DNA from: Polyangium sp. y55x31 | Lineage (GTDB): Bacteria > Myxococcota_A > Polyangia > Polyangiales > Polyangiaceae | Length of the DNA: 64,000 nt | NCBI RefSeq assembly: GCF_029946505.1 | Contig: NZ_JARZHG010000055.1 | Span: 1-64,000, forward strand | Reading direction: 5' to 3' | Shown: positions 42,142-51,700 of the stretch, one piece after another | Layout of the letters: every line of letters starts with the position of its first letter | How positions within the stretch are numbered: the stretch's first letter is position 1 | Translations under genes and position numbers: made by a program | Notes under the pieces: model-generated | Database searches by the model: none | The model's input: only the letters and a program-made list of their open reading frames with translations | What the model was told of the DNA's origin: nothing

Positions 42142-43800
42142 TCAGCCGAGCACCGAGAGCACGATCGCCGAGGGGCGCTCGGGATCGTGATGCACCGTCT
42201 GGTCCGCAGGGACGAGCCGCGTCGCGGTGGCGAGCGGCTCACCGCTGCCGGGATTGCGGGCGAAGCGCGGGTGCGCGCCGCTCGATACTTGCAGGCGAAT
42301 GCGGTGGCCGCGGCGGAAGCGGTGCGCGGTGGGCCATAACTCGATCGTGATGGCGAGCGTGCCGTCGGGCCTCGGCGCGGGGCGGCCGGGGACGAGGCGC
42401 AGGATGCCGTCGCAGAGGTTCACGGATCGGCCGGAGGGATCGACGTCGCAAAGGCGGACGAAAAAGTCGGTGTGCGCGAGGCTCGATTGCACGAAGAGTT
42501 CGGCCGATACGGGGCCGATCACCTCGACGGGTCGGTCGAGCGGGGGGGTCGTATAGGTCAATACGTCGCGCCGCGCTTCGAGGGCGCGGTTGTCCTGGGG
42601 CCCGCTCTCGTCATTGAGCAGGGCGCCGCCCACGGACGGGGTGGGGTCGGCGGGATCGTAGCGGTAATGGTCGGGCGGCGAGGCCGCGGGGGGTTTTGGC
42701 GCGAGGCCGCGGTTCGGCTGGAGGTAATAATGCTCGGTGTGGACGCCGGGCGGGGGCCAGCTCGGGTATTCACGCCATTCGTCCGCGCCCATCACGTAAA
42801 TGCGCACGGGCGCCTCGCGCAGGCGGCTGCGATCGCCGAGCAGGTGCGCGCGGAACCAGGCGAGCGACTCGCGAATGCTCTCCTTGAAGAGGGGCCTCGA
42901 CGTATGGGACCAGGGCCCGATGGTGAGGTACGGCTTCTGGCCCGCCGCGACGAGCGCGGCATAATCCCGGAGCTGCCAGGGCAGGAAGATATCGTAGAAG
43001 CCGCCAATGAAAAGCGCGGGCGCCGTCACCTCGGCCACGGCGGCGCTATGGTTCGCCTTCGCCCACCACGGGTCGCCCGGGGCGTTGTGCTCGAGCCAGT
43101 CCTGGAAAAACCCGACCCGATGACCGAGGACCACCCGATCCGCCTCGGCGAGCGGCAGGCGCGCGAAGGCTCGGTCGAACGAGCGGCGCGCGGCGAGCCG
43201 GGCGAGCACCTGCTCGTGGAGGGGTTTTTCCTGGATATGGACGAGGTGCGTCCAGCGCAGCATGGCATCCAGCGAGAAGGTCTCGCCGGGATATTTGAAG
43301 TCGCGGAAATTGGAGAGCGTGATCTGGGGCGACATGGCCTTCAGCATGGCGCCCGCGTCGCGGGCGATCGCCCATTGCACGAAGCCGAGGTAGCTCGGTC
43401 CGAAGGTGGCGATCTCGCCCGAGAACCAGGGCTGCTCTTTCAGCCAGGCGAGGGTGGCGAGGCCGTCGTCCTTTTCGGTGCGGAAGGGGTCGAGCACGCC
43501 GCCGGAGCCGAAGGTGCCGCGGCAGCTCTGGATCAGGACCGAGAAGCCGCGCTCGGCGAAGGGCCGGCCGAGCATCACGCCGAGAGGGCCCGTGCGCCCG
43601 TAGGGAGAGCGGACGAGGATGAGCGGGCGCTTTTTTTCGTCGCGCGGAGCATGCCGATCAGCAAGGAGGACCGTGCCGTCGGGCATGGGCACCCGGAGAT
43701 CACGCTCCACGACGATGTCGCGTGTCTCGGCGGGCGGGAGGTCGAGGAGCCATTCGAGGAAGCGGCTCGGGAGTGTCTCGAGGTCGTTCACGTCTCCCAT
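42142..43800 (-). CDS. CocE/NonD-family hydrolase (X-Pro dipeptidyl-peptidase S15 type)
   Basis: The 552-residue enzyme has the S15/CocE order: N-terminal alpha/beta hydrolase with VPMPDGTVLLADRHAP, LVRSPYGRTG, and the nucleophile Ser in TFGPSYLGFVQW; FIGGFYDIF carries the acid and GPWSHTSRP the His. A C-terminal jelly-roll domain follows (ELFVQSSLAHTDFFVRLCDV, GHRIRLQVSSGAHPRF). It cleaves ester or Xaa-Pro bonds. No signal peptide is present. The start (ATG at 43800) is not fixed by a ribosome site; an ATG at 43833 is also possible. Confidence 0.9.
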   Translation of the reverse strand: MGDVNDLETLPSRFLEWLLDLPPAETRDIVVERDLRVPMPDGTVLLADRHAPRDEKKRPLILVRSPYGRTGPLGVMLGRPFAERGFSVLIQSCRGTFGSGGVLDPFRTEKDDGLATLAWLKEQPWFSGEIATFGPSYLGFVQWAIARDAGAMLKAMSPQITLSNFRDFKYPGETFSLDAMLRWTHLVHIQEKPLHEQVLARLAARRSFDRAFARLPLAEADRVVLGHRVGFFQDWLEHNAPGDPWWAKANHSAAVAEVTAPALFIGGFYDIFLPWQLRDYAALVAAGQKPYLTIGPWSHTSRPLFKESIRESLAWFRAHLLGDRSRLREAPVRIYVMGADEWREYPSWPPPGVHTEHYYLQPNRGLAPKPPAASPPDHYRYDPADPTPSVGGALLNDESGPQDNRALEARRDVLTYTTPPLDRPVEVIGPVSAELFVQSSLAHTDFFVRLCDVDPSGRSVNLCDGILRLVPGRPAPRPDGTLAITIELWPTAHRFRRGHRIRLQVSSGAHPRFARNPGSGEPLATATRLVPADQTVHHDPERPSAIVLSVLG

Positions 43801-43950
43801 GGAGACGCAGGGCCGGGGCGGATGCAAGGCCATAGCTGGATTTGCTCGACACGAACCTGCGGCGGGCCTGGGGCGAAGCTCGGGAGGAACATCGCAGACG
43901 CTTGCCCCCGAGCCCGCCTGGTCCCACGCTCCCCATGGAGGGAGGGGGAC

Positions 43951-44184
43951 ATGCAAAAAAGAATACACGGATTGGAGGAGCTGAGCCGGAGGGTCTGGGG
44001 GGACAAGATCCCCTTGGCCCTCGCCGCACATGCGCTCGGAGGGATCGGGCTCGGAATGCTCACCTGCAAAGGCACGGACGCGAGGCACCGGCGCGTTGCC
44101 TACGCGCTCGTCGGATTCTCCATGCTGGCGCACGTCTATGCGTTCACGACGATGCGCGTCGGGGAGCAAGAATCCGGAGGCTAG
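43951..44184 (+). CDS. Small membrane protein
   Basis: The 77-residue protein starts at an ATG after a strong GGAGGGAGGGGG ribosome site. It has hydrophobic segments IPLALAAHALGGIGLGML and VAYALVGFSMLAHVYAF with a short basic loop (CKGTDARHRR), so it is a two-helix inner-membrane protein. Family unknown. It lies between two genes of the other strand, and its stop shares a CTAG with that of sufS. Confidence 0.65.
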   Translation: MQKRIHGLEELSRRVWGDKIPLALAAHALGGIGLGMLTCKGTDARHRRVAYALVGFSMLAHVYAFTTMRVGEQESGG

Positions 44185-45431
44185 CGCATCCGGCGCAGGC
44201 AAGCGGCGAGCGCATCGAGCTCCTGCCTCGTATTGTAAAGCCCAATCGACGCGCGTACCGTGCTCGTGACCCCCAGGCGGTCCATCAACGGCTGCGTGCA
44301 ATGGTGCCCCACCCGCACCGCGATTCCGCTCTTGCCGAGGGCGACGCCGATCTCCTGCGGGTCCATGCCATCCATGACGAATGCCAGGATGCTCGATTTC
44401 TCCCGGGCCGTGCCGATCAACCGGAGCCCCGGGATCTCCCGAAGCAGCTCGGTGCCGTAGGCGAGCAATGCCGACTCGTGGGCGAGGATCTCCGCGGGCC
44501 CGAGCGAGGACACGTAATCGATCGCCGCGCCGAGGCCAATCGCGCCCACGATGTTGGGCGTTCCCGCCTCGAACTTCTGCGGCGGCGGCGAAAACTCGGT
44601 CTTCTCGAATGTCACCGAGAGGATCATGAGGCCGCCGCCCTGGTACGGCGGCATCGCCTCGAGGTGCGGAAGCTTGGCGAAGACGACGCCGATCCCGGTC
44701 GGCCCGTATACCTTGTGACCGCTGAAGACGTAGAAATCGGCGTCGAGGTCGCGCACGTCGACCGGCATGTGCAGCGCCGCTTGGCTTCCGTCGACGAGCA
44801 CCGGGATCCCGCGCGCATGCGCGAGGCGTACGATCTCTTTGACCGGATTCACGGTCCCGAGCGCGTTCGAAACATGAACGACCGAGACGAACTTGACGCG
44901 GTCCGTGAGCATTCGCTCGAAGGCATCCATGTCGAGCTCCCCGTCGTCGGTGATCGGCGCGACGCGGAGCGTGATGCCCTTCTCCTGCCGCAGGAGCTGC
45001 CACGGCACGATGTTGGCGTGGTGCTCCATGTGCGTGATGAGGACCTCGTCGCCTCGTTCGAGGAAATGCCGCCCGTAGCTGCTGGCGACGAGGTTGATTC
45101 CCTCGGTCGCATTGCGGACGAAGACGATCTCGCGCGCGTCTCCTGCGTGGATGAAACGGGCCACCTTCTCCCGCGCGGCGTCATAGAGCGCCGTCGAGCG
45201 CTGGCTCAGGGCGTACACGCCCCGATGGGTGTTGGCGTAGTCCTCGCTCATGAAGCGCGTCATCTCGTCGAGGACGGCCCGCGGCTTCTGCGCGCTCGCG
45301 GCGGTATCGAGGTACACGAGCGGCTGCCCGTTCATCGGCCGCTCGAGAATCGGGAAGTCCCGCCGCACGCGCTCGACCTCGAAGGCGGATGCGCCGGCCG
45401 CCTCCCGGACGATCTCCTCGTTCGCCCCCAT
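44181..45431 (-). CDS. sufS: SufS-type cysteine desulfurase
   Basis: The 416-residue PLP enzyme has the group II (SufS) features: YLDTAASAQKP, NTHRGVYALS, FVRNATEGINLVASSYG, VDGSQAALHMPVDV, the PLP Lys in FSGHKVYGPTG, and the active Cys in RVGHHCTQPLMDRLG. It releases sulfur from Cys for iron-sulfur cluster building. The other suf genes are not nearby. A strong GGAGGAGAGG site stands before the ATG. Its stop overlaps that of the small membrane gene in CTAG. Confidence 0.93.
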   Translation of the reverse strand: MGANEEIVREAAGASAFEVERVRRDFPILERPMNGQPLVYLDTAASAQKPRAVLDEMTRFMSEDYANTHRGVYALSQRSTALYDAAREKVARFIHAGDAREIVFVRNATEGINLVASSYGRHFLERGDEVLITHMEHHANIVPWQLLRQEKGITLRVAPITDDGELDMDAFERMLTDRVKFVSVVHVSNALGTVNPVKEIVRLAHARGIPVLVDGSQAALHMPVDVRDLDADFYVFSGHKVYGPTGIGVVFAKLPHLEAMPPYQGGGLMILSVTFEKTEFSPPPQKFEAGTPNIVGAIGLGAAIDYVSSLGPAEILAHESALLAYGTELLREIPGLRLIGTAREKSSILAFVMDGMDPQEIGVALGKSGIAVRVGHHCTQPLMDRLGVTSTVRASIGLYNTRQELDALAACLRRMR

Positions 45432-45757
45432 GACCTCTCCTCCGCGACGGTAAGCCGGGTATCGGACCGCCGCAATGCTCAAGCGAGCCCCGTGCCAGGG
45501 CCCGCGGCTTGGCCTCGCTGGGTACGGTGCGTGCAATCACCCTGGGCCATGCGAACGGATCACGCGCCGATGCACGATTTTCGCAGGCGATGGGCGCCCC
45601 TTGGCGTCGCCATGGCCGCAGCCGCGTCGTTGCTGCTCGGCTGCCGTCTCGAACGCCACACATCCGGGCGCCTGCGTCATCTTTCACGCGCACGCCCGCG
45701 CCTTGCTCAGGCGTGTCGCGCCGCGCGGAGGTACCCTCTCGAAAACGGGGGCCTCTC
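45432..45757. other. Intergenic region with an orphan lipoprotein signal
   Basis: These 326 bp include an ATG at 45570 followed by a textbook lipoprotein signal: basic start HDFRRRW, hydrophobic APLGVAMAAAASLLLGC. After the Cys the frame soon turns Arg-rich and then runs out of phase into the cyclase gene, with no sign of a folded protein. It may be the remnant of a lipoprotein gene. Its 5' part holds the sufS promoter region. Confidence 0.35.
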
Positions 45758-46549
45758 ATGCGACACGCCTTTTTCGTTTCCGCGCTCATCCTCCTCGGCG
45801 GCTGCGCCGCGTCGCGCCCGCTCGTCGACGTCGAGCATTCCGAGATCATCGATCTGACGCACACCTTCGACGAGCACACGCTCTACTGGCCGAACGCGCC
45901 GAGCGCCTTCGAGCTCAAAGAGCTCGCCCACGGACGGACGCAGGCGGGCTACTTTTACGCGGCGAACGCCTTCTGCACGCCGGAGCACGGCGGGACGCAC
46001 ATGGACGCGCCGATTCACTTCGCCGAGGGGAAGATGACCGCGGCGGAGGTCCCGCTCGCGCGGCTCATCGCGCCCGCCGTCGTCATCGATGTCGCCGCCA
46101 AGGCAGCGGAAAACCCCGACTACCGGCTCACCGCCGCCGACGTCCACGCGTGGGAGTCGCGGCACGAGCCCATCGCGCCCGGGACGATCGTGCTGCTGCG
46201 GACCGGCTGGGGAAAACGTTATCCCGATCGGAAATCATATTTCGGCGATGACACGCCGGGCGCGATCGACAAGCTTCATTTCCCCTCTTATGGGGAGGAC
46301 GCGGCGCGTCTCCTCATCGGCGAGCGGCACGTCGGCGCCATCGGTGTCGATACGGCGAGCATCGATTACGGTCCGTCGCGCGAGTTCATCGTCCACCGGA
46401 TCGCCGGCGAGGCCCAGGTGCCGGGGTTCGAGAACCTCGCGAACCTCGATCGTGTGCCCGAGCGCGGCGCGTGGGTGATCGCGTTGCCCATGAAAATCGA
46501 ACGCGGGACGGGCGGGCCGCTCCGGATCGTGGCGCTCGTGCGGAAGTGA
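45758..46549 (+). CDS. Cyclase-family metal hydrolase lipoprotein (KynB-like)
   Basis: The 263-residue lipoprotein (lipobox LGGC) has the cyclase fold: IIDLTHTFDEHTLYWPN, the metal motif HGGTHMDAPIHF, VVIDVAAKA, LLRTGWGK, IGVDTASIDYG and the late His in FIVHRIAG. Family members such as kynurenine formamidase bind metal and hydrolyse amides. Export as a lipoprotein is unusual for this family, and the substrate is unknown. The chosen ATG fits the signal. Confidence 0.85.
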   Translation: MRHAFFVSALILLGGCAASRPLVDVEHSEIIDLTHTFDEHTLYWPNAPSAFELKELAHGRTQAGYFYAANAFCTPEHGGTHMDAPIHFAEGKMTAAEVPLARLIAPAVVIDVAAKAAENPDYRLTAADVHAWESRHEPIAPGTIVLLRTGWGKRYPDRKSYFGDDTPGAIDKLHFPSYGEDAARLLIGERHVGAIGVDTASIDYGPSREFIVHRIAGEAQVPGFENLANLDRVPERGAWVIALPMKIERGTGGPLRIVALVRK

Positions 46550-46646
46550 ACCGTTCGCTCTCCGACGAAAAGAACCGCGCCTATTACATGCGCTTCTTCG
46601 GCGCGTGACGCCCTCCCTGCCCCGAGGGCGTGCTAGCGTCGCCGCC

Positions 46647-48767
46647 ATGCGCGCGCGCTTCTCGACCTTCCTGGCACTCTCAATCCTCGGCTGCGGCGCG
46701 GCCCCCGCCCCGGGCCCCGCCACACCTCCCGCAACAAACACCACCCCCACGTCCCCGAGCGCAGCCGCGCTCCCTCCGTGGACCCCCTCGACGCCCTCCA
46801 CGCCCGCCGCAGCCCCGACAGCCGCCGTGCCCACGCTCGCGGCGGAGGCGCACCCCGAGACGCGGCCGCTCGCCGTGGACCTCGCGTCCCTGCCCCGGAT
46901 CCAGGGGATCACCATCTCCCCCGACGGCCAGCACATCGCCTATGTTGTGAAAGAAACGCGGCTCGACCCGGATGCACGCCCCTCGGAGAGCGACACTTCC
47001 GGCGGCTGGAAATCCGAGGCGCAGCTCTGGGTGGTGGGGCGCGCAGGCGGCGCGCCGAGGCAGCTCACGCGGGCCGAAAAACCGGTCGGAAACCCGAAAT
47101 GGCTGCCCGACAGCCGCGCCATCGCGTTCGTGCGCGCGAATGGCAACGGGCGCAAGATCCACATTCTCCCGCTCGACGGCGGCGAGGCCGAGGTGCTGGA
47201 TGTGGGCGAGCTCGAGTTCGAGGACTACGAATTCGCGCCCGACGGCCGCTCCATCGCCTTCACCGCCACGCCGCCGCGCACCGCGGCCGAAAAGGAGGCC
47301 ACGTGGCGCAGCGGCGGCGTGGTCGACGAGGGCAGCCGCTTCCGATCGTCGCAGCTCTGGGTCCTCGAGCGAGGCGGAAAAACCCCGCGGCGCGTCACCC
47401 CGGGCCAGGAGAATGTGTTCGCATTCCGCTGGTCGCCGGACGGGCGCAAGTTCGTGGTGCTCACCTCGCCGTCGGCGGAGCCCCACGACGCGAGCATGCG
47501 GCACTCGGCGCGGATCCTCAGCGCCGTCGACGGTGCCGTCCTCCGCGATTTGACCCGGGAGCCGCGGCCGCACGGGTTTGTCGCCTGGTCACCGGACGGG
47601 CGCCATGTGGCCGTGCAAAGCGGAAAAAACACGCTCTCGATGCTCAATGCGCTCCACGTATACGAGGTCGATTCCGGGCGGTCCTGGGACGTGGCGGACA
47701 AACTCGACGCCACCATTGCGAGCTTCGCCTGGTCGGGCGACAGCCGGAACCTGACCCTGGTCGTCGCCGAGCGGACCGGGACCAAGCTCGTGCGCGTCCC
47801 CGCCGCGGGCGGCAGCGCCACGCAGCTCGGCCGGACGCCGCGCCTGCTCGGGCCTATCGGCACGACCGACCGATCGGGGCGCTGGGCGGCGACCTTTTCG
47901 TCCTCGTCGACCGACCTTGGAGCCCCCACCTTGGTGGACCTGCAGACCGGCGCCCTGCAGGTGGTCGCATCACAATCGAACCGGATCGCGGGCTGGACGA
48001 TTGCCAAGACCGAGGTGGTGCGGTGGAAAAACGCGGACGGCCTCGAAATCGAGGGGCTCCTCACGGTCTCGCCGCATGCGGGCACGGGCCCCGCGCCGCT
48101 CCTCGTCGCCCCGCACGGCGGGCCCGACGACGTGAGCCAGGACGGGTTCAACCCCTTCGTGCAGTACATGGCGGCGCGCGGCTACTCCGTCCTGCGCCCG
48201 AACTACCGCGGCAGCTTCGGCTACGGCCAGGCGTTTTACGCGGCAAACCGCGGCCGCCTCGGCGAGGTCGAGCTCGCCGACATCGAGAGCGGCGTGGACT
48301 CGCTCATCGCGGCCGGACGTGTCGATCCGCAGCGGCTCTATTATGGCGGTTGGTCCTGGGGAGGGTACGTCACCGCGTGGACCATCGGCCACACGCGCCG
48401 TTATCGCGCGGCGATGGTCGGCGCCGGCGTCGTCGACGTGGTGGCCCAGTATGCAGGGTCCGACATCAACCACGGAGACGCCGCGCAATGGGAGTTCCGC
48501 GGCGATCCCTGGAAGCAGCCCGAGGAGTTCGCCGACTCGAATCCGCTGCGCTGGCTGAGCAAAGTGGCCACCCCGACGCTGATCGCGCATGGCGACGAAG
48601 ATTCGCGCGTGCCTCCCATCAACGGCATGCTCCTCTATCGCGCCCTCACCGACATCGGCTGCGAGGTGCGATTCCACCGTTATCCCCGCGAGCCGCACGG
48701 CTTCGGGGAGCCGGCCCATCAGGTGCATTTGTGGACCACCTGGGCGGCCTGGTACGCGGCGCATTAA
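46647..48767 (+). CDS. S9 prolyl-oligopeptidase-family lipoprotein
   Basis: The 706-residue lipoprotein (lipobox LSILGC) has a Pro/Thr-rich linker to residue 75, and a seven-bladed propeller with repeated 'SPDGRxxAF' units (ISPDGQHIAYV, APDGRSIAFT, WSPDGRKFVVL). The peptidase domain of the S9 family has the Ser in YYGGWSWGGYVTAW, Asp in HGDEDSRVPPINGM and His in YPREPHGFGEP. It should cleave peptides outside the cytoplasm, which fits the peptide transporter also seen in this window. The last four bases overlap the end of the giant kinase gene in TTAA. Confidence 0.92.
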   Translation: MRARFSTFLALSILGCGAAPAPGPATPPATNTTPTSPSAAALPPWTPSTPSTPAAAPTAAVPTLAAEAHPETRPLAVDLASLPRIQGITISPDGQHIAYVVKETRLDPDARPSESDTSGGWKSEAQLWVVGRAGGAPRQLTRAEKPVGNPKWLPDSRAIAFVRANGNGRKIHILPLDGGEAEVLDVGELEFEDYEFAPDGRSIAFTATPPRTAAEKEATWRSGGVVDEGSRFRSSQLWVLERGGKTPRRVTPGQENVFAFRWSPDGRKFVVLTSPSAEPHDASMRHSARILSAVDGAVLRDLTREPRPHGFVAWSPDGRHVAVQSGKNTLSMLNALHVYEVDSGRSWDVADKLDATIASFAWSGDSRNLTLVVAERTGTKLVRVPAAGGSATQLGRTPRLLGPIGTTDRSGRWAATFSSSSTDLGAPTLVDLQTGALQVVASQSNRIAGWTIAKTEVVRWKNADGLEIEGLLTVSPHAGTGPAPLLVAPHGGPDDVSQDGFNPFVQYMAARGYSVLRPNYRGSFGYGQAFYAANRGRLGEVELADIESGVDSLIAAGRVDPQRLYYGGWSWGGYVTAWTIGHTRRYRAAMVGAGVVDVVAQYAGSDINHGDAAQWEFRGDPWKQPEEFADSNPLRWLSKVATPTLIAHGDEDSRVPPINGMLLYRALTDIGCEVRFHRYPREPHGFGEPAHQVHLWTTWAAWYAAH

Positions 48768-51700
48768 GGCGAGAGCGGCAGCTCGACCCGGAAGTTCGAA
48801 CCCCGGCCAACCTCGCTCGATAAGAAAACCCGCCCGCCGTGCGCCTCGACGATGGTGCGGGTGATGTAGAGGCCGAGCCCCAGTCCCCCGTAGTGGCGTG
48901 ACGAAACGCCGCGGCGAAATCGCTCGAAGAGCTGCGCCTGCACCTCGGCCGGGATCCCGATCCCGTGGTCGGTCACCAAGAGGCGCGCGAGCTCTGCCTC
49001 CGCGTCGATCGTGATCTCGATGGGCCTGTCTTCCCCGAATTTGATGGCATTCGTGAGGAGGTTCGTCACCACCTGCTCCAGCCGGTGCGGGTCCCACCGG
49101 CCAATGACCGGCGCCTCGGCGCGCACGGTGAGCGTGCTGCCGGATCGCGCGATCTGGTCGCCGAGGTTGGCGACGACGTCGGCGACGAGATCACGCAAAT
49201 CGACGAGCGAGGTGTTCAGCTCGAGCCTCCCCGCCTGGATCCGCGAGACGTCGAGGAGCATGTCGACGAGGTTGTCGAGGCGCTTGATCTGGCGCCCGGA
49301 GAGGGCGACCGCGGCGCGCACGCGCTCGGCGTCCATGCCCCGCGCGAGCCTCTGCTCGATCGATTGAATGGCGAGCTGCAGGCTGGTGAGCGGGGTGCGG
49401 AGCTCGTGCGAGGCGATGGAGAGGAATTCGTCGCGCAGGCGGACCGCCTCCTCCGCCGCGCCGCGCGCGCGTTGCTCGTCGAGCAGCAGCCGATCGCGCT
49501 GCTGCTCGGCTTGCACGCGCGCGGTGACGTCGCGGAAGCTCCAGACGCGCCCGACCACGCGCCCGCCGAACCGCTGCGGCTGCGAGTAACGCTCGAAGAC
49601 GCGCCCGTCCGCGAGCGGGAGCACATCGAAGCTGCTCTCTTCGGGCGAGGCATAAAGAGCGCCGACCCTTCGCTCGAACGACGCGGGCTCCTGGAGCTGG
49701 TCGCTCACGAACGCACGGAACACGTCGTCCGAACCGGAGGCGAGCACGTCGTCGGGGATACGCCACATCTGCACGAACGTTCGATTGAAGCGCACGGCGC
49801 GCCGCGTGTCGTCGACGACGAGGATGCCGTCCGCCGTCGATTCGAGCGTGGCCTCGAGGAGCGAGTACGAATGGCGCAGCACCTCCTCGGCGCGCCTGCG
49901 CGCGGTGACGTCGGTCGCGATGCCGCAGATGCCGTAGGGTTTGCCGGCGGGATCACGGAGCGGAAACTTGACGCACCTGAAGGTGCGCATCTCGCCCGCG
50001 TCCCACGCCGACTCGTCGTATTCGAGGGCCCGGTTTTCACGCATGACGCGGAGATCGTGGGCGCGATATTCATCGGCCATCTCGCGCACGAAGAGCTCGT
50101 GGTCGGCCTTGCCGAAGATCTCCTCGCGGCGCATGTGGACGAGCTCCTCCAGGCCGCGGTTCACGAAGATGAAGCGACCTTCGAGGTCCTTGGCGAAGAT
50201 GACGGCCGTCGTGTTGTCCACGATGGAGTAGAGAAACTGCTGGCTTTCTCGAACGGATTCCTCCGCGCGCCGCCGCTGCGCATTCTCCTGCGCGAGGTCC
50301 GCATAGAGGCGCGCATTCTCGATGGAGATGGCCGCCTGGGCCGAGAGCAGCCGGATCACCTCGACACGATCCGGCGTGAAGGCCGAGCGGGTGAGGTCGT
50401 TCTCGAGATAGATCACGCCGGCGAGGCAGCCCTTGTAGACGATGGGCGCGGCGAGCGAGGAGCGCGGCCGCGCGCTTTCGAACCAGGGATCACGCCCGAA
50501 TGGCCCGTCGATCGCGCGGTCGTCGAGGACGACCGTCTCGCACGTGCGCGCCACGTAGGTCACGACGCCGACCGGCAGATCCGCGCGGCTTTCGAGGGGT
50601 GTCGCGCCGAGCGCGCGAATGGACGCCTCCCCGACGCGGTGCTCGACCTCGACGACGAGCCGTCCGTCGCGCAGGAGCAAGAGGACGCCGCGCCGCGCGC
50701 CGGCGTTCTCGACGAGGATGCGCATGAGCGCGTCGAGCAGGCGGTCGAGGACGATCTCGCCCGAGATGGCCTGGGAAGCCTTGAGGACCGAATCGATGTC
50801 GAGCGCGGCGGCCCCCGGTCCCCGCGCGCCGCGGAGGGTATCGCCGGGGACGAGGTCGGGGTATGCATGCTCGAGGCGCCGCATCGCCTCGGTCGCGCCC
50901 CATTGGCCATAGACCCGGTGGGCCTCGGTGAGGTATGCGCGGGCAATGGTGGTCTTGCCGAGCGCGCGGAAAGAGCGGCCCGCGAGCTCGTTGGCGAGCG
51001 CCTCGTCGTGGAGGTATCCGCCGCGCTGCGCGAGGGCGATCGCCTCGTCGTAGTGATCCCCCGCGGCGCGCGCGTCGCCGCGGGCGCGCTCGAGCTCGGC
51101 CCGGAGCAGCGCGCTCCTGTGCGCCAGGTTGTCCGGGCAGAGCTCCGCCCAGCGCGAGAGTTTTTCCGCAAAAACCTCCGCGCGGGCGAGGAAGCGCGCG
51201 CGCTCGTCCGGCGAGACCACGCCCGCCGCCTGCGTGAATGCGATGCCGGCATAACAATGGAACGCGGGGACACCGTGCCAGGCCGCCACGGTCGGCAGCT
51301 CGACGTTCAGCGGGAACGCGGCCCGCGCTGCTTCCTCGAATGCGCCCTGGAAGACGCCGAGGAGTACGACGTAGACGTTGGCGAAGAAAATCGTGCCCTG
51401 GTTGTCGACCCGGCGAGCCTCCTCGATCAAGACGTCGATGTCGATCCACGCGCCCTCGAGCTTGGCCGGGTGAGCGCTCTCGACCGAGAGCTTTTGCGCG
51501 AGCTGCCCGACCGCGGCGATCATCCAGGTGATGGCGTTGAACTTGTCGAGCTTGCATATCGGCTGGTAGCCACGCGCCTCGGCGAGGAGCTCGGAGAGCG
51601 GGAGGCCGCGGAGGAGGCTGTTCGTCATGCCGTTGACCGCGCTGTAGAACGCCCAGATGTACTGGCCCGTATCGAGCCCGGCGCGCATGCCCGCGACAAA

